A stretch of DNA of 64,000 nucleotides from Mycolicibacterium flavescens (GTDB lineage Bacteria; Actinomycetota; Actinomycetes; Mycobacteriales; Mycobacteriaceae), in NCBI GenBank assembly GCA_900637135.1, contig LR134353.1:5331558-5395557 (forward strand). Reading direction: 5' to 3'. Position 1 is the stretch's first letter; each line of letters starts with the position of its first letter. Under the pieces are notes generated by a model. It was given only the letters and a program-made list of their open reading frames with translations. It was not told the DNA's origin and made no database searches. This document shows positions 41,531 to 49,209 of the stretch, one piece after another. The translations under genes were made by a program, and so were the position numbers.

Positions 41531-42817
41531 GTGCCCCATTTCCGCGCGCCCGCCGCCGTCTGGCGGTCGGTGCGCAGCCTGCCCGAGTTTCGGCGTCTGC
41601 TGGAACTGCGGCTGGTAAGTCAGTTCGGCGACGGCCTGTTCGCGGCGGGGTTGGCGGGCGCGATTTTGTTCAATCCGCAGCGCGCCGCAGAACCGTGGGC
41701 GATCGCCGGCGCGTTCGCGGTGCTGTTCCTGCCCTACTCGCTGCTCGGCCCGTTCGCCGGCGCGCTGCTCGACCGCTGGGATCGTCGGCTGGTGCTGGTC
41801 GCGGCGAACGCCGGCCGCCTGGTGCTGGTGCTGGCCGTCGCGCAGCTGCTCGAATCCGGCGCGGGCGACCTGGCGATCCTGTGCTGCGCGCTGATCGTCA
41901 ACGGGTTCACCCGCTTCGTGTCGTCGGGGTTGTCGGCGGCGCTGCCGCACGTGGTACCCAGAGAACAAGTGGTGGCGATGAACTCGGTTGCGATCGCGAC
42001 CGGTGCCGCGGCCGCGTTCCTCGGTGCCAACTTCATGCTGCTGCCCCGTTGGCTGTTCGGCGCCGACGACGCAGGCGCCGCCGTCATCATCTTGATCGTG
42101 GCCGCCCCGGTGGCGCTGGCGCTGTGGCTGGCGTGGCGTTTCCCGCCGCGGATGCTGGGGCCCGACGACAGTGCGCGTGCCGTACACGGCTCGGTGCTCT
42201 ACGCGGTCGCCACCGGCTGGGTGCACGGCGTGAAAACCGTGATCGCGGTGCCCGCGGTGGCCGCCACGCTGACCGGGCTGGCTGCGCATCGGATGGTGTT
42301 CGGGATCAACAGCCTGCTGGTGCTGGTGATGGTGCGCCACACCGACACTCAACAGGTCGCCGGGCTGGGCACCGCGGTGCTGTTCGTCGCGGCGACCGGC
42401 GCGGGGGCCTTCATCGCCGCCGCGGTCATGCCGGTGGCGGTGCGCCGCTGGGGCCGGTACGCCACGGCCAACGGCGCGTTGGCGATCGCTGCGCTGGTCC
42501 AGCTGGCCGGGTCCGGGCTGCAGCTGGCGATGATGGTGGTGTGCGGGTTTCTGCTCGGCATGGCCGGTCAGGTGGTCAAGCTGTGCGCGGACAACGCGAT
42601 GCAACTCGACGTCGACGACGGCCTGCGTGGCCACGTTTTCACCGTGCAGGACTCGCTGTTCTGGATGGCATTCATCGGCGCGATCGCGTTGACGGCGAGC
42701 GTGATTCCTCCGGACGGACACCAACCCGCGCTGGCGTTGGCCGGAGTCGGCGTATACCTCGCCGGTCTGGCCGCGCACGCGGCGATCGCGAGACGGGCGG
42801 CTCCGACCCCGGGTTAA
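41531..42817 (+). CDS. MFS transporter, Rv0037c homologue
   Basis: A 428-residue polytopic protein with about twelve helices. LLELRLVSQFGDGLFAAGLAGAILF is the first helix, LLDRWDRRLVLVAANAGR contains the loop 2-3 MFS signature (D-R-RR), and a long central loop around residue 205-220 splits two halves. The start is the GTG at 41531. It is followed by the DinB-like gene with only a 10-nt gap, as in M. tuberculosis, so they form an operon. The substrate is unknown. Confidence 0.85.
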   Translation: MPHFRAPAAVWRSVRSLPEFRRLLELRLVSQFGDGLFAAGLAGAILFNPQRAAEPWAIAGAFAVLFLPYSLLGPFAGALLDRWDRRLVLVAANAGRLVLVLAVAQLLESGAGDLAILCCALIVNGFTRFVSSGLSAALPHVVPREQVVAMNSVAIATGAAAAFLGANFMLLPRWLFGADDAGAAVIILIVAAPVALALWLAWRFPPRMLGPDDSARAVHGSVLYAVATGWVHGVKTVIAVPAVAATLTGLAAHRMVFGINSLLVLVMVRHTDTQQVAGLGTAVLFVAATGAGAFIAAAVMPVAVRRWGRYATANGALAIAALVQLAGSGLQLAMMVVCGFLLGMAGQVVKLCADNAMQLDVDDGLRGHVFTVQDSLFWMAFIGAIALTASVIPPDGHQPALALAGVGVYLAGLAAHAAIARRAAPTPG

Positions 42818-42827
42818 GGTGACCGGC

Positions 42828-43604
42828 ATGGCTGGTGCCGCGCCGATGGTGGCCGACCTGCGCGCCGAGAGCGACGAACTCGACGGCCTCGTGGCCGATC
42901 TTCCCGCCGCGCGGTGGGCCGAACCCACTCCGGCAGAAGGCTGGACGATCGCCCACCAGATCGCGCATCTGCTGTGGACCGACCGTGTCGCGTTGACCGC
43001 CGTCACCGACGAGGCCGCGTTCGCCGACCTGCTCGACGAGGCGGGCAAGAACCCGACCGGCTTCGTCGACGCAGGCGCCGAAAAGTTGGCCGCCATGCCG
43101 CCAGCGGACCTGCTCGACGAGTGGCGCACGACCCGGTCCCGGTTGCACGACGAGCTGCTGACCGTCGCCGAGGGCCGCAAGCTGCCCTGGTTCGGCCCGC
43201 CGATGAGCGCCGCGTCGATGGCGACCGCGCGGCTGATGGAGACGTGGGCGCACGGACTCGACGTCGCCGACGCCCTCGACGTGCGCAGGCCGCCCACGGC
43301 GCGGTTGCGCTCGATCGCCCACATCGGCGTGCGTACCCGCGACTTCGCCTTCGTGGTCAACGGCCGTCAGCCGCCTGCCGAATCGTTCCGCGTCGAGTTG
43401 CGCGCCCCGGACGGGTCGACGTGGTCGTGGGGACCGGAGGACGCCGACCAGCGGGTCACCGGTTCGGCGGAGGACTTCTGCATGCTCGTGACCCAGCGGC
43501 GCCCGCGCGCGGAACTCGATGTGCGCGCCGTCGGCGGCGACGCCGAACAGTGGCTGGGCATCGCGCAGGCGTTCGCCGGCCCGCCGGGGTCTGGCCGCGA
43601 CTAG
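42828..43604 (+). CDS. DinB-like / maleylpyruvate isomerase N-terminal family protein, Rv0036c homologue
   Basis: A 258-residue protein of the TIGR03084 family. The four-helix DinB-like domain has the metal histidines in EGWTIAHQIAHLLWTD and METWAHGLDVADAL, a pattern used by mycothiol-dependent enzymes. The C-terminal part (about 180-255) is an SCP2/alpha-beta cap. The ATG at 42828 has TAAGG eight nt before; the GTG at 42819 is an alternative. It follows the MFS gene and is convergent with the DxDxDG protein, a 6-nt gap with no terminator. Mycothiol-dependent detoxification is a fair guess. Confidence 0.8.
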   Translation: MAGAAPMVADLRAESDELDGLVADLPAARWAEPTPAEGWTIAHQIAHLLWTDRVALTAVTDEAAFADLLDEAGKNPTGFVDAGAEKLAAMPPADLLDEWRTTRSRLHDELLTVAEGRKLPWFGPPMSAASMATARLMETWAHGLDVADALDVRRPPTARLRSIAHIGVRTRDFAFVVNGRQPPAESFRVELRAPDGSTWSWGPEDADQRVTGSAEDFCMLVTQRRPRAELDVRAVGGDAEQWLGIAQAFAGPPGSGRD

Positions 43605-43610
43605 CCCGCA

Positions 43611-44093
43611 TCACAGTTCGACGGCCGAATCGGCGCGGCCGTCGCCGTCACTGTCGGTCAGCTTGAAGTCCCATTTGCCGTCGGCATCGGCGTCGACGTA
43701 GGCGTTCTCGCCGGCGAGCACCCGATCGGCGAGCCCGTCTGCGTCGACGTCCACCAGGCGGTCGTCGACGTGGCCGTCGGCGTCCAGGTCGACCGTCGGC
43801 CCACCGAATTGCTCGACCCCGTCGAGGCCGAACCAGCGCAGCCCGCGCTCGACGCTGAGCGTCCAAGTTCCGGTGCCGTCGTCGGCGAAATGGGTTGCGG
43901 CGTCGGCATGGTCGCGCACGAGGCGCTCGGCGATACCGTCGTCGTCCAGGTCGGCCATCGCGTCGTCGAGCATGCCGTCGCCGTCGAAGTCGAGCCCGAC
44001 CGCTTCGAATACGCCGTCACCGTCGACATCCACGTCGGGCGTCGCGGACCAGATCGTCGCTGAGCCGTCGCCGTCACCGAGGCAGTAGTCCAT
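43611..44093 (-). CDS. DxDxDG-repeat (EF-hand/dockerin-like) acidic protein, Rv3906c homologue
   Basis: A 160-residue very acidic protein, about a quarter aspartate. At least seven loops of the form D-x-D-x-D-G are visible: DVDVDGDG, DFDGDGMLD, DLDDDGIAE, DLDADGHVD, DVDADGLAD, DADADGKWD and DSDGDGRAD, as in calcium-binding dockerin or thrombospondin type 3 repeats. No signal peptide is seen, which is odd for a calcium protein. The ATG at 44093 (MDYCLGDGDG) matches the family start; a GTG at 44108 is possible. It lies 126 nt after cca on the same strand. Confidence 0.75.
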   Translation of the reverse strand: MDYCLGDGDGSATIWSATPDVDVDGDGVFEAVGLDFDGDGMLDDAMADLDDDGIAERLVRDHADAATHFADDGTGTWTLSVERGLRWFGLDGVEQFGGPTVDLDADGHVDDRLVDVDADGLADRVLAGENAYVDADADGKWDFKLTDSDGDGRADSAVEL

Positions 44094-44219
44094 GACGATG
44101 AGACGCACCGCAACCGCGGCGGGTTCCACACGCCTCCGCCTCGCTCGAGACCGACGCAATGGTCGAATTCGCGCGCGCTGACCAACCAAAACGTCGGGCT
44201 CGGCGAAGAAGCGGGCCCG

Positions 44220-45662
44220 TTACTGCCCGCCGCGGGCGTTCCACCACGCCAGCAGTTCCTCGACGGCCTCGTCGCGAGGCAGCGGTCCGCGGTCCAGGCG
44301 CAGCTCCTTGAGGTACTGCCACGCCTGACCGACCTGGGGGCCAGCGGGGATGCCGAGGATCTCCATGATCTCGTTGCCGTCGAGGTCGGGGCGCACCCGC
44401 GCGAGGTCCTCCTTCTCGGCGAGTTCGGCGATCCGCTGCTCGAGGTCGTCGTAGTTGGCCTGGAGCCGGGCCGCGCGACGCTTGTTGCGCGTGGTGCAGT
44501 CGGCGCGTACCAACTTGTGCAGCCGCGGCAGCAGTGGACCGGCGTCGGTCACGTACCGGCGCACCGCCGAATCCGTCCACTTGCCGCCGCCGTAGCCGTG
44601 GAACCGCAGGTGCAGGTACACCAGCTGCGATACGTCGTCGACCATCTGCTTGGAGTACTTGAGCGCGCGCAACCGTTTGCGCGCCATCTTCGCGCCGACG
44701 ACCTCGTGATGGTGAAAGCTCACCCCGCCGTCGGGTTCGTGCTTGCGGGTGGCGGGCTTGCCGATGTCGTGCAGCAGCGCCGCCCAGCGCAACACCAGGT
44801 CGGGTCCGTCGTCCTCGAGCGCGATCGCTTGCCGCAAGACGGTCAGCGAATGCCAGTAGACGTCTTTGTGCTGGTGGTGTTCGTCGATCGCCATGCGCAT
44901 CGCGCCGACCTCGGGCAGCACCACATCGCCCAGCCCGGTCTGCACCATCAGGTCGACGCCCGCGACCGGATCGGCGCCGAGCAGCAGCTTGTCCAATTCG
45001 GCGGCCACCCGCTCGGCGGTGATGCGTCCCAGCTGCGTCGCCATCTCCACCAGCGCGCTGATCACGCGCGGCGCGACGGTGAACTCCAGCTGCGAGACGA
45101 AGCGTGCGGCGCGCAGCATGCGCAGCGGGTCGTCGCCGAAGGACACCTCGGGTGCGGCGGGGGTGTCGAGCAGCTTGGCGCGCAGCGCCGCCAGGCCGTT
45201 GAGCGGGTCGTGGAAATCGGCGGGTCCGTCGGCGGTGATGCGCACGGCCATCGCGTTGGCGGTGAAGTCGCGTCGCACCAGGTCGTCGTCGAGGTTGTCG
45301 CCGAACCGCACCTCCGGATTGCGGGACACCTGGTCGTAGGTGTCGGCGCGGTAGGTGGTGATCTCGAGACGCTTGTCGCCCCTGCCGACGCCGAGGGTGC
45401 CGAATTCGATGCCGGTGTCCCACAGCGAGTCGGCCCACGGCCGCAGCAATTTCTGCATCTGCTCGGGACGGGCGTCGGTGGTGAAGTCGAGGTCGGTCAG
45501 CGCACGGCCCAGCAGCGCGTCACGGACGCTGCCGCCGACGAGATACAGCTCGTGGCCGGCGTCGGCGAACAGCCTGCCGAGTTCGCGCAGCACCTCGCCG
45601 TGGCGGTTCAGCTCCACTTGCGCGGTGGCAAGGAGTTCGGCGTCGGTGGAGAAGGCGGGCAC
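44220..45662 (-). CDS. cca: CCA-adding tRNA nucleotidyltransferase
   Basis: A 480-residue class II nucleotidyltransferase (pcnA/Rv3907c). LVGGSVRDALLGRALTDLDF holds the GGxVRD and DxD catalytic motifs; RRDFTANAMAV follows. An HD domain (LRWAALLHDIGKP, residues 270-360) is fused C-terminally, typical of bacterial CCA enzymes with phosphohydrolase activity. It repairs or adds the 3' CCA of tRNA. The start is the GTG at 45662, eight nt after TAGGCT, so probably leaderless. It is divergent from mutT4 across the 58-bp tandem repeats. Confidence 0.95.
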   Translation of the reverse strand: MPAFSTDAELLATAQVELNRHGEVLRELGRLFADAGHELYLVGGSVRDALLGRALTDLDFTTDARPEQMQKLLRPWADSLWDTGIEFGTLGVGRGDKRLEITTYRADTYDQVSRNPEVRFGDNLDDDLVRRDFTANAMAVRITADGPADFHDPLNGLAALRAKLLDTPAAPEVSFGDDPLRMLRAARFVSQLEFTVAPRVISALVEMATQLGRITAERVAAELDKLLLGADPVAGVDLMVQTGLGDVVLPEVGAMRMAIDEHHQHKDVYWHSLTVLRQAIALEDDGPDLVLRWAALLHDIGKPATRKHEPDGGVSFHHHEVVGAKMARKRLRALKYSKQMVDDVSQLVYLHLRFHGYGGGKWTDSAVRRYVTDAGPLLPRLHKLVRADCTTRNKRRAARLQANYDDLEQRIAELAEKEDLARVRPDLDGNEIMEILGIPAGPQVGQAWQYLKELRLDRGPLPRDEAVEELLAWWNARGGQ

Positions 45663-45675
45663 GTTCGGACAGCCT

Positions 45676-45826
45676 AGTCAGGCGACGATCAAGCGGCCCC
45701 CAGGCCGCGATGAGAAGCCTGACCGTTGAGCACAGTCAGGCGACGATCAAGCGGCCCCCAAGCCGCGATGAGAAGCCTGACCGTTGAGCACAGTCAGGCG
45801 ACGATCAAGCGGCCCCCAGGCCGCGG
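45676..45826. repeat. 58-bp tandem hairpin repeat, 2.6 copies, between cca and mutT4
   Basis: Copies begin at 45676, 45734 and 45792 with an exact 58-bp period; the third stops after 34 bp. Each full unit folds as TCAGGC...GCGGCC-CCCA-GGCCGC...GCCTGA, an inner and an outer stem; copy 2 has one base change in the inner stem. The array starts inside the cca -10 region and ends 68 nt before the mutT4 -10, so it forms the upstream part of both promoters. Confidence 0.9.
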
Positions 45827-45894
45827 AGTCACACAAATGTGCAACGGCTCTATCACGACCGGTGAGTGCGGCGGGGGCGAATATGCGTGCCAGC

Positions 45895-45900
45895 TACTAT
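45895..45900 (+). promoter_or_regulatory. -10 element of mutT4
   Basis: TACTAT lies seven nt before the mutT4 GTG, which should make the start codon the first bases of the mRNA. No clear -35 element is seen. Confidence 0.55.
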
Positions 45901-45907
45901 CGCTTGG

Positions 45908-46801
45908 GTGTCGGACGGCGAACAGGCCAAACCACGACGGCGCCGAGGGCGACGTCGTGGCCGACGCGCGGCAGGCCCGCCCGAGGCGGCGCCCGACCCG
46001 TCGGCGCAGCGCCGCCACCCCATCCCGCAGCCCCCGGCCGGCCAGACCAACGCCGCACCGAAGAACGGTGCCGCCGTCGACGGAAACAAGGACACCAAGG
46101 GTGGGCAGTCCAAGAAGTCGCGGCCGCGGCGGCCACCCGACCGGCTGCGCACTGTCCACGAAACTTCGGCGGGCGGCCTGGTCATCGACGGTATCGACGG
46201 CCCCAAGGAGAGTCAGGTCGCCGCGCTGATCGGCCGCATCGACCGGCGCGGGCGCATGTTGTGGTCGCTGCCCAAAGGCCATATCGAGATGGGTGAGACC
46301 GCCGAGCAGACCGCTGTCCGCGAGGTCGCCGAGGAGACCGGTGTGCAGGGCAGCGTGCTCGCCGCGCTGGGCAGCATCGACTACTGGTTCGTCACCGAGG
46401 GCCGCCGCGTCCACAAGACCGTGCACCACTACCTGATGCGTTTCCTCGGCGGTGAACTGTCCGACGAGGACGTCGAAGTCACCGAGGTGGCGTGGGTGCC
46501 GCTCAAGGAGCTTCCCAAGCGGCTGGCGTACGCCGACGAACGCCGCCTCGCCGAGGTCGCGGGCGAGCTGATCGACAAGCTGCACGCCCACGGCCCGTCC
46601 GCGCTGCCGCCGCTGCCCCGCTCGTCGCCGCGGCGCCGCCCCCAGACGCACTCGCACACCCGCAACCGTCGTCCCGACGAACGCGCCCAACCGTCCCCGG
46701 GGGCCGAGCGGTGGGGGCACCGCCCGCCCGAAGGGCAGGGCGACGAGTGGGGAAAGATGCAGCCCGACCGCCGGACGAACGGTTGCGGACAGGGCTCGTG
46801 A
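45908..46801 (+). CDS. mutT4: NUDIX hydrolase MutT4
   Basis: A 297-residue protein. The first 75 residues are basic and Pro-rich (KPRRRRGRRRGRR). The NUDIX domain spans about 80-230, with the box GHIEMGETAEQTAVREVAEETG. The tail is again Arg/His-rich. NUDIX enzymes of this class hydrolyse damaged or signalling nucleoside diphosphates. The GTG at 45908 is used because it follows TACTAT by seven nt; the frame upstream crosses the repeat array. The stop overlaps the next start (GTGA). Confidence 0.88.
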   Translation: MSDGEQAKPRRRRGRRRGRRAAGPPEAAPDPSAQRRHPIPQPPAGQTNAAPKNGAAVDGNKDTKGGQSKKSRPRRPPDRLRTVHETSAGGLVIDGIDGPKESQVAALIGRIDRRGRMLWSLPKGHIEMGETAEQTAVREVAEETGVQGSVLAALGSIDYWFVTEGRRVHKTVHHYLMRFLGGELSDEDVEVTEVAWVPLKELPKRLAYADERRLAEVAGELIDKLHAHGPSALPPLPRSSPRRRPQTHSHTRNRRPDERAQPSPGAERWGHRPPEGQGDEWGKMQPDRRTNGCGQGS

Positions 46802-49209
46802 CCGCCGCAGCGCTGCCGCGCGCGCTGGCCGCGCTGATCGTGCTGGCGCTGAGCGCCCTACCGCTCGTCCTACCGCCGGCCGCCGCCGCCCAATCTGATT
46901 CGACGCCGTTCCTTCAGGTCCGCGTCGACCGCGTCACCCCCGACGTGGTGACCACCACCAGCGAGCCGGTGGTCACCGTGGCCGGCGCCGTCCTCAACGT
47001 CGGCGACCGGCCGGTGCGCGATGTGGTCGTTCGGTTGGAGGATGCCGCGGCGGTGCGGACGTCGACCGGCCTGCGCACCAACCTCACCGGCGACGTCGAC
47101 CAGTTCGAGCCGATCGGCGAGTTCGTCCCGCTCTCGCCCGAACTCGCTCGCGGACAAGAGGTTCCGTTCACCCTGTCCTACCCCCTGCGGTCGGCCGACC
47201 GGCCCTCGCTCAGCATTGACGAGCCGGGGGTGTACCCGGTGATGGTCAACGTCAACGGCACCCCCGACTACGGCGCGCCCGCCCGCCTCGACGACGCCCG
47301 CTTCCTCCTGCCGGTGCTCGGCGTCCCACCCGACCCGGGCGCCGAGTCAGGTGACGCGGTCACGGCGATCGCAGCGCCCGACACGTCCAAGCCGGTCCGG
47401 CTGACGCTGTTGTGGCCGATCGCCGACCGGCCGCGGCTGGCCGCGGGCGCACCGGGCGGCGCCACGCCGGTACGGCTCATCGACGATGAGCTGGCGTCCT
47501 CCCTGGCACCGGGCGGGCGCCTCGACACGCTCCTGTCGGCTGTCGAGTTCGCCACCAGCCCCCAGGTCGATCCCGACGGACGGGTGCGCGCCGCGACCTG
47601 TCTGGCGGTCGACCCCGATCTGCTCGTCACCGTCAACGCGATGACGGGCGGCTACGTCGTCAACAACGGCCCCGACGCGGGGCCCGGCACCCCCACCCGA
47701 CCCGGCACCGGACAAGACGCGGCGGTGGCGTGGCTGAACCGGCTCAAGAACCTGGCGACGGGCATGTGCGTCGCCTCCACCATCTACGCGCAGGCCGACC
47801 TCGACGCGCTCCGCCGCGTCCGCGACCCCGGGCTCAGCCGGATAGCGACCACCGCCGCGGGCGACATCGTCGACCAGATCCTGGGCGTCACCTCGGTGCG
47901 CGGCGCCAGCCTGGTCGGCGACGGTCCGCTGACCGGCCCCGCGGTGCGTCTGCTGTCGGACCAGGGCGGCCAGACGGTGGCCGTCGCAGCCGCCGAATCG
48001 GGCTCGAACGACGGCACCGACGTCGCGGACTCCGGCGTCGCCGACACCGAACCGGTCCGCTACACACCGCAGGTCGTCGCGGCGCCGTTCGACCCGGCCG
48101 TCGGGGCGGCGCTCGCCGGCGCGGGCACCGATCCTGTGGCGCCGGGATATCTGGACCCGTCGCTGGACATCCCGCTGCAACACGATTCGGCGGTGGCCCG
48201 GCGCCAGGACGCCCTGGGGGCCATGCTGTGGCGCGCCCTCAGTCCGGACGTCTCCCCGCGCACCCAGATCCTGATGCCGCCGCTGGCGTGGGGCATCGGC
48301 CCCGACGACGCCCGGGCGATGTTCCGGGCGGTTGCCACGGCGATCAACGCCGGGCTCGCCGAGCCGCGACCGCTCACCGCGGTGATCGGCGAAGGCAGCG
48401 CCCTCCCGCCCGACGACATGTCCCCGCTGCCCAGCGACGAGCTGGGCGACCCCGACGCCCGGTTCGACGACGCCGTCGTGTCGGGCATCGCCGCGATCAC
48501 CGGGCGGCTGTGGGGGCTGACCGCGGCGCTGACCACCGACGAACGCACGGGGTTGACCGGATACGGCTACACCGCCCCGCTGCGCGAGGACATGCTGCGC
48601 GCACTGAGCCAGTCGGTGCCGCCCGACACCCGCAACGGCCTTGCGCAACAACGACTCACGACGGTCGGACACACCGTCGACGACATCTTCGGAGCGGTCA
48701 CGATCGTCAACCCGGGTGGGGCCTACACGCTGGCGACCGAACGCAGCCCGCTGCCGCTGGCGTTGCGCAACGACCTGCCGGTTCCGATACGGGTCCGCCT
48801 CGACGTCGACGCGCCACCGGGGATGACGGTCACCGACATGGGCGAGATCGTGCTGCCACCGGGCTACCTTCCGCTGCGGGTCCCCATCGAGGTGCACTTC
48901 ACCCAGCGCGTCGCCGTCGACGTCGCGCTGCGCACGGTCAACGGTCTGACGCTCGGGGAACCGGTGCGGCTTTCGGTGCACTCGAACGCCTACGGCAAGG
49001 TGCTGTTCTTCATCACGCTCTCGGCGGGCGCCGTCCTGGTGCTGCTGGCCGGGCGTCGGCTCTGGCACCGGTTCCGCGGACAGCCCGATCCCGCCGACCT
49101 CGACCGTCCCGACCCACTCGAAGTCGCGCTGCACTACGACGACGACACCGACGCACCCCTGAGCCGGGCCGGACGCCGAGGCTCGGGCACCCGCGGCGGT
49201 GCCGGGTGA
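46798..49209 (+). CDS. DUF6049 secreted/membrane protein, Rv3909 homologue
   Basis: An 803-residue protein with a signal peptide (LAALIVLALSALPLVLPPAAAAQ), a long outer part and one C-terminal helix (VLFFITLSAGAVLVLLAG) near residue 745 followed by a short cytoplasmic tail. Visible blocks include VTPDVVTTTSEPVVTVAGAV, LLWPIADRPRL and the beta-sandwich ending LPLRVPIEVHF. No enzyme motif is seen. The GTG at 46798 overlaps the mutT4 stop, and its own stop overlaps the murJ start (GTGA both times), so the three are translated as one operon. Its fixed partnership with murJ suggests an envelope role. Confidence 0.85.
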   Translation: MTAAALPRALAALIVLALSALPLVLPPAAAAQSDSTPFLQVRVDRVTPDVVTTTSEPVVTVAGAVLNVGDRPVRDVVVRLEDAAAVRTSTGLRTNLTGDVDQFEPIGEFVPLSPELARGQEVPFTLSYPLRSADRPSLSIDEPGVYPVMVNVNGTPDYGAPARLDDARFLLPVLGVPPDPGAESGDAVTAIAAPDTSKPVRLTLLWPIADRPRLAAGAPGGATPVRLIDDELASSLAPGGRLDTLLSAVEFATSPQVDPDGRVRAATCLAVDPDLLVTVNAMTGGYVVNNGPDAGPGTPTRPGTGQDAAVAWLNRLKNLATGMCVASTIYAQADLDALRRVRDPGLSRIATTAAGDIVDQILGVTSVRGASLVGDGPLTGPAVRLLSDQGGQTVAVAAAESGSNDGTDVADSGVADTEPVRYTPQVVAAPFDPAVGAALAGAGTDPVAPGYLDPSLDIPLQHDSAVARRQDALGAMLWRALSPDVSPRTQILMPPLAWGIGPDDARAMFRAVATAINAGLAEPRPLTAVIGEGSALPPDDMSPLPSDELGDPDARFDDAVVSGIAAITGRLWGLTAALTTDERTGLTGYGYTAPLREDMLRALSQSVPPDTRNGLAQQRLTTVGHTVDDIFGAVTIVNPGGAYTLATERSPLPLALRNDLPVPIRVRLDVDAPPGMTVTDMGEIVLPPGYLPLRVPIEVHFTQRVAVDVALRTVNGLTLGEPVRLSVHSNAYGKVLFFITLSAGAVLVLLAGRRLWHRFRGQPDPADLDRPDPLEVALHYDDDTDAPLSRAGRRGSGTRGGAG

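Noticed and set aside
41420..43360. Long minus-strand reading frame upstream of the YqgE gene
   Set aside because: It runs antisense to the MFS and DinB-like genes, has low-complexity His/Arg/Gln composition and no family similarity. Only the last 201 codons are real.
44074..45438. 454-codon minus-strand frame over cca
   Set aside because: It is Arg/Gly/Ala-rich and lies in another frame of the well-supported CCA enzyme.
45676..45826. Could the 58-bp repeats be a CRISPR array?
   Set aside because: Copies are directly adjacent with no unique spacers and no cas genes are near.
47730..49205. Upstream part of the frame that contains murJ
   Set aside because: It is a Arg/Pro/Gly-rich shadow of the DUF6049 gene. 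The GTGA overlap at 49206 gives the natural murJ start.
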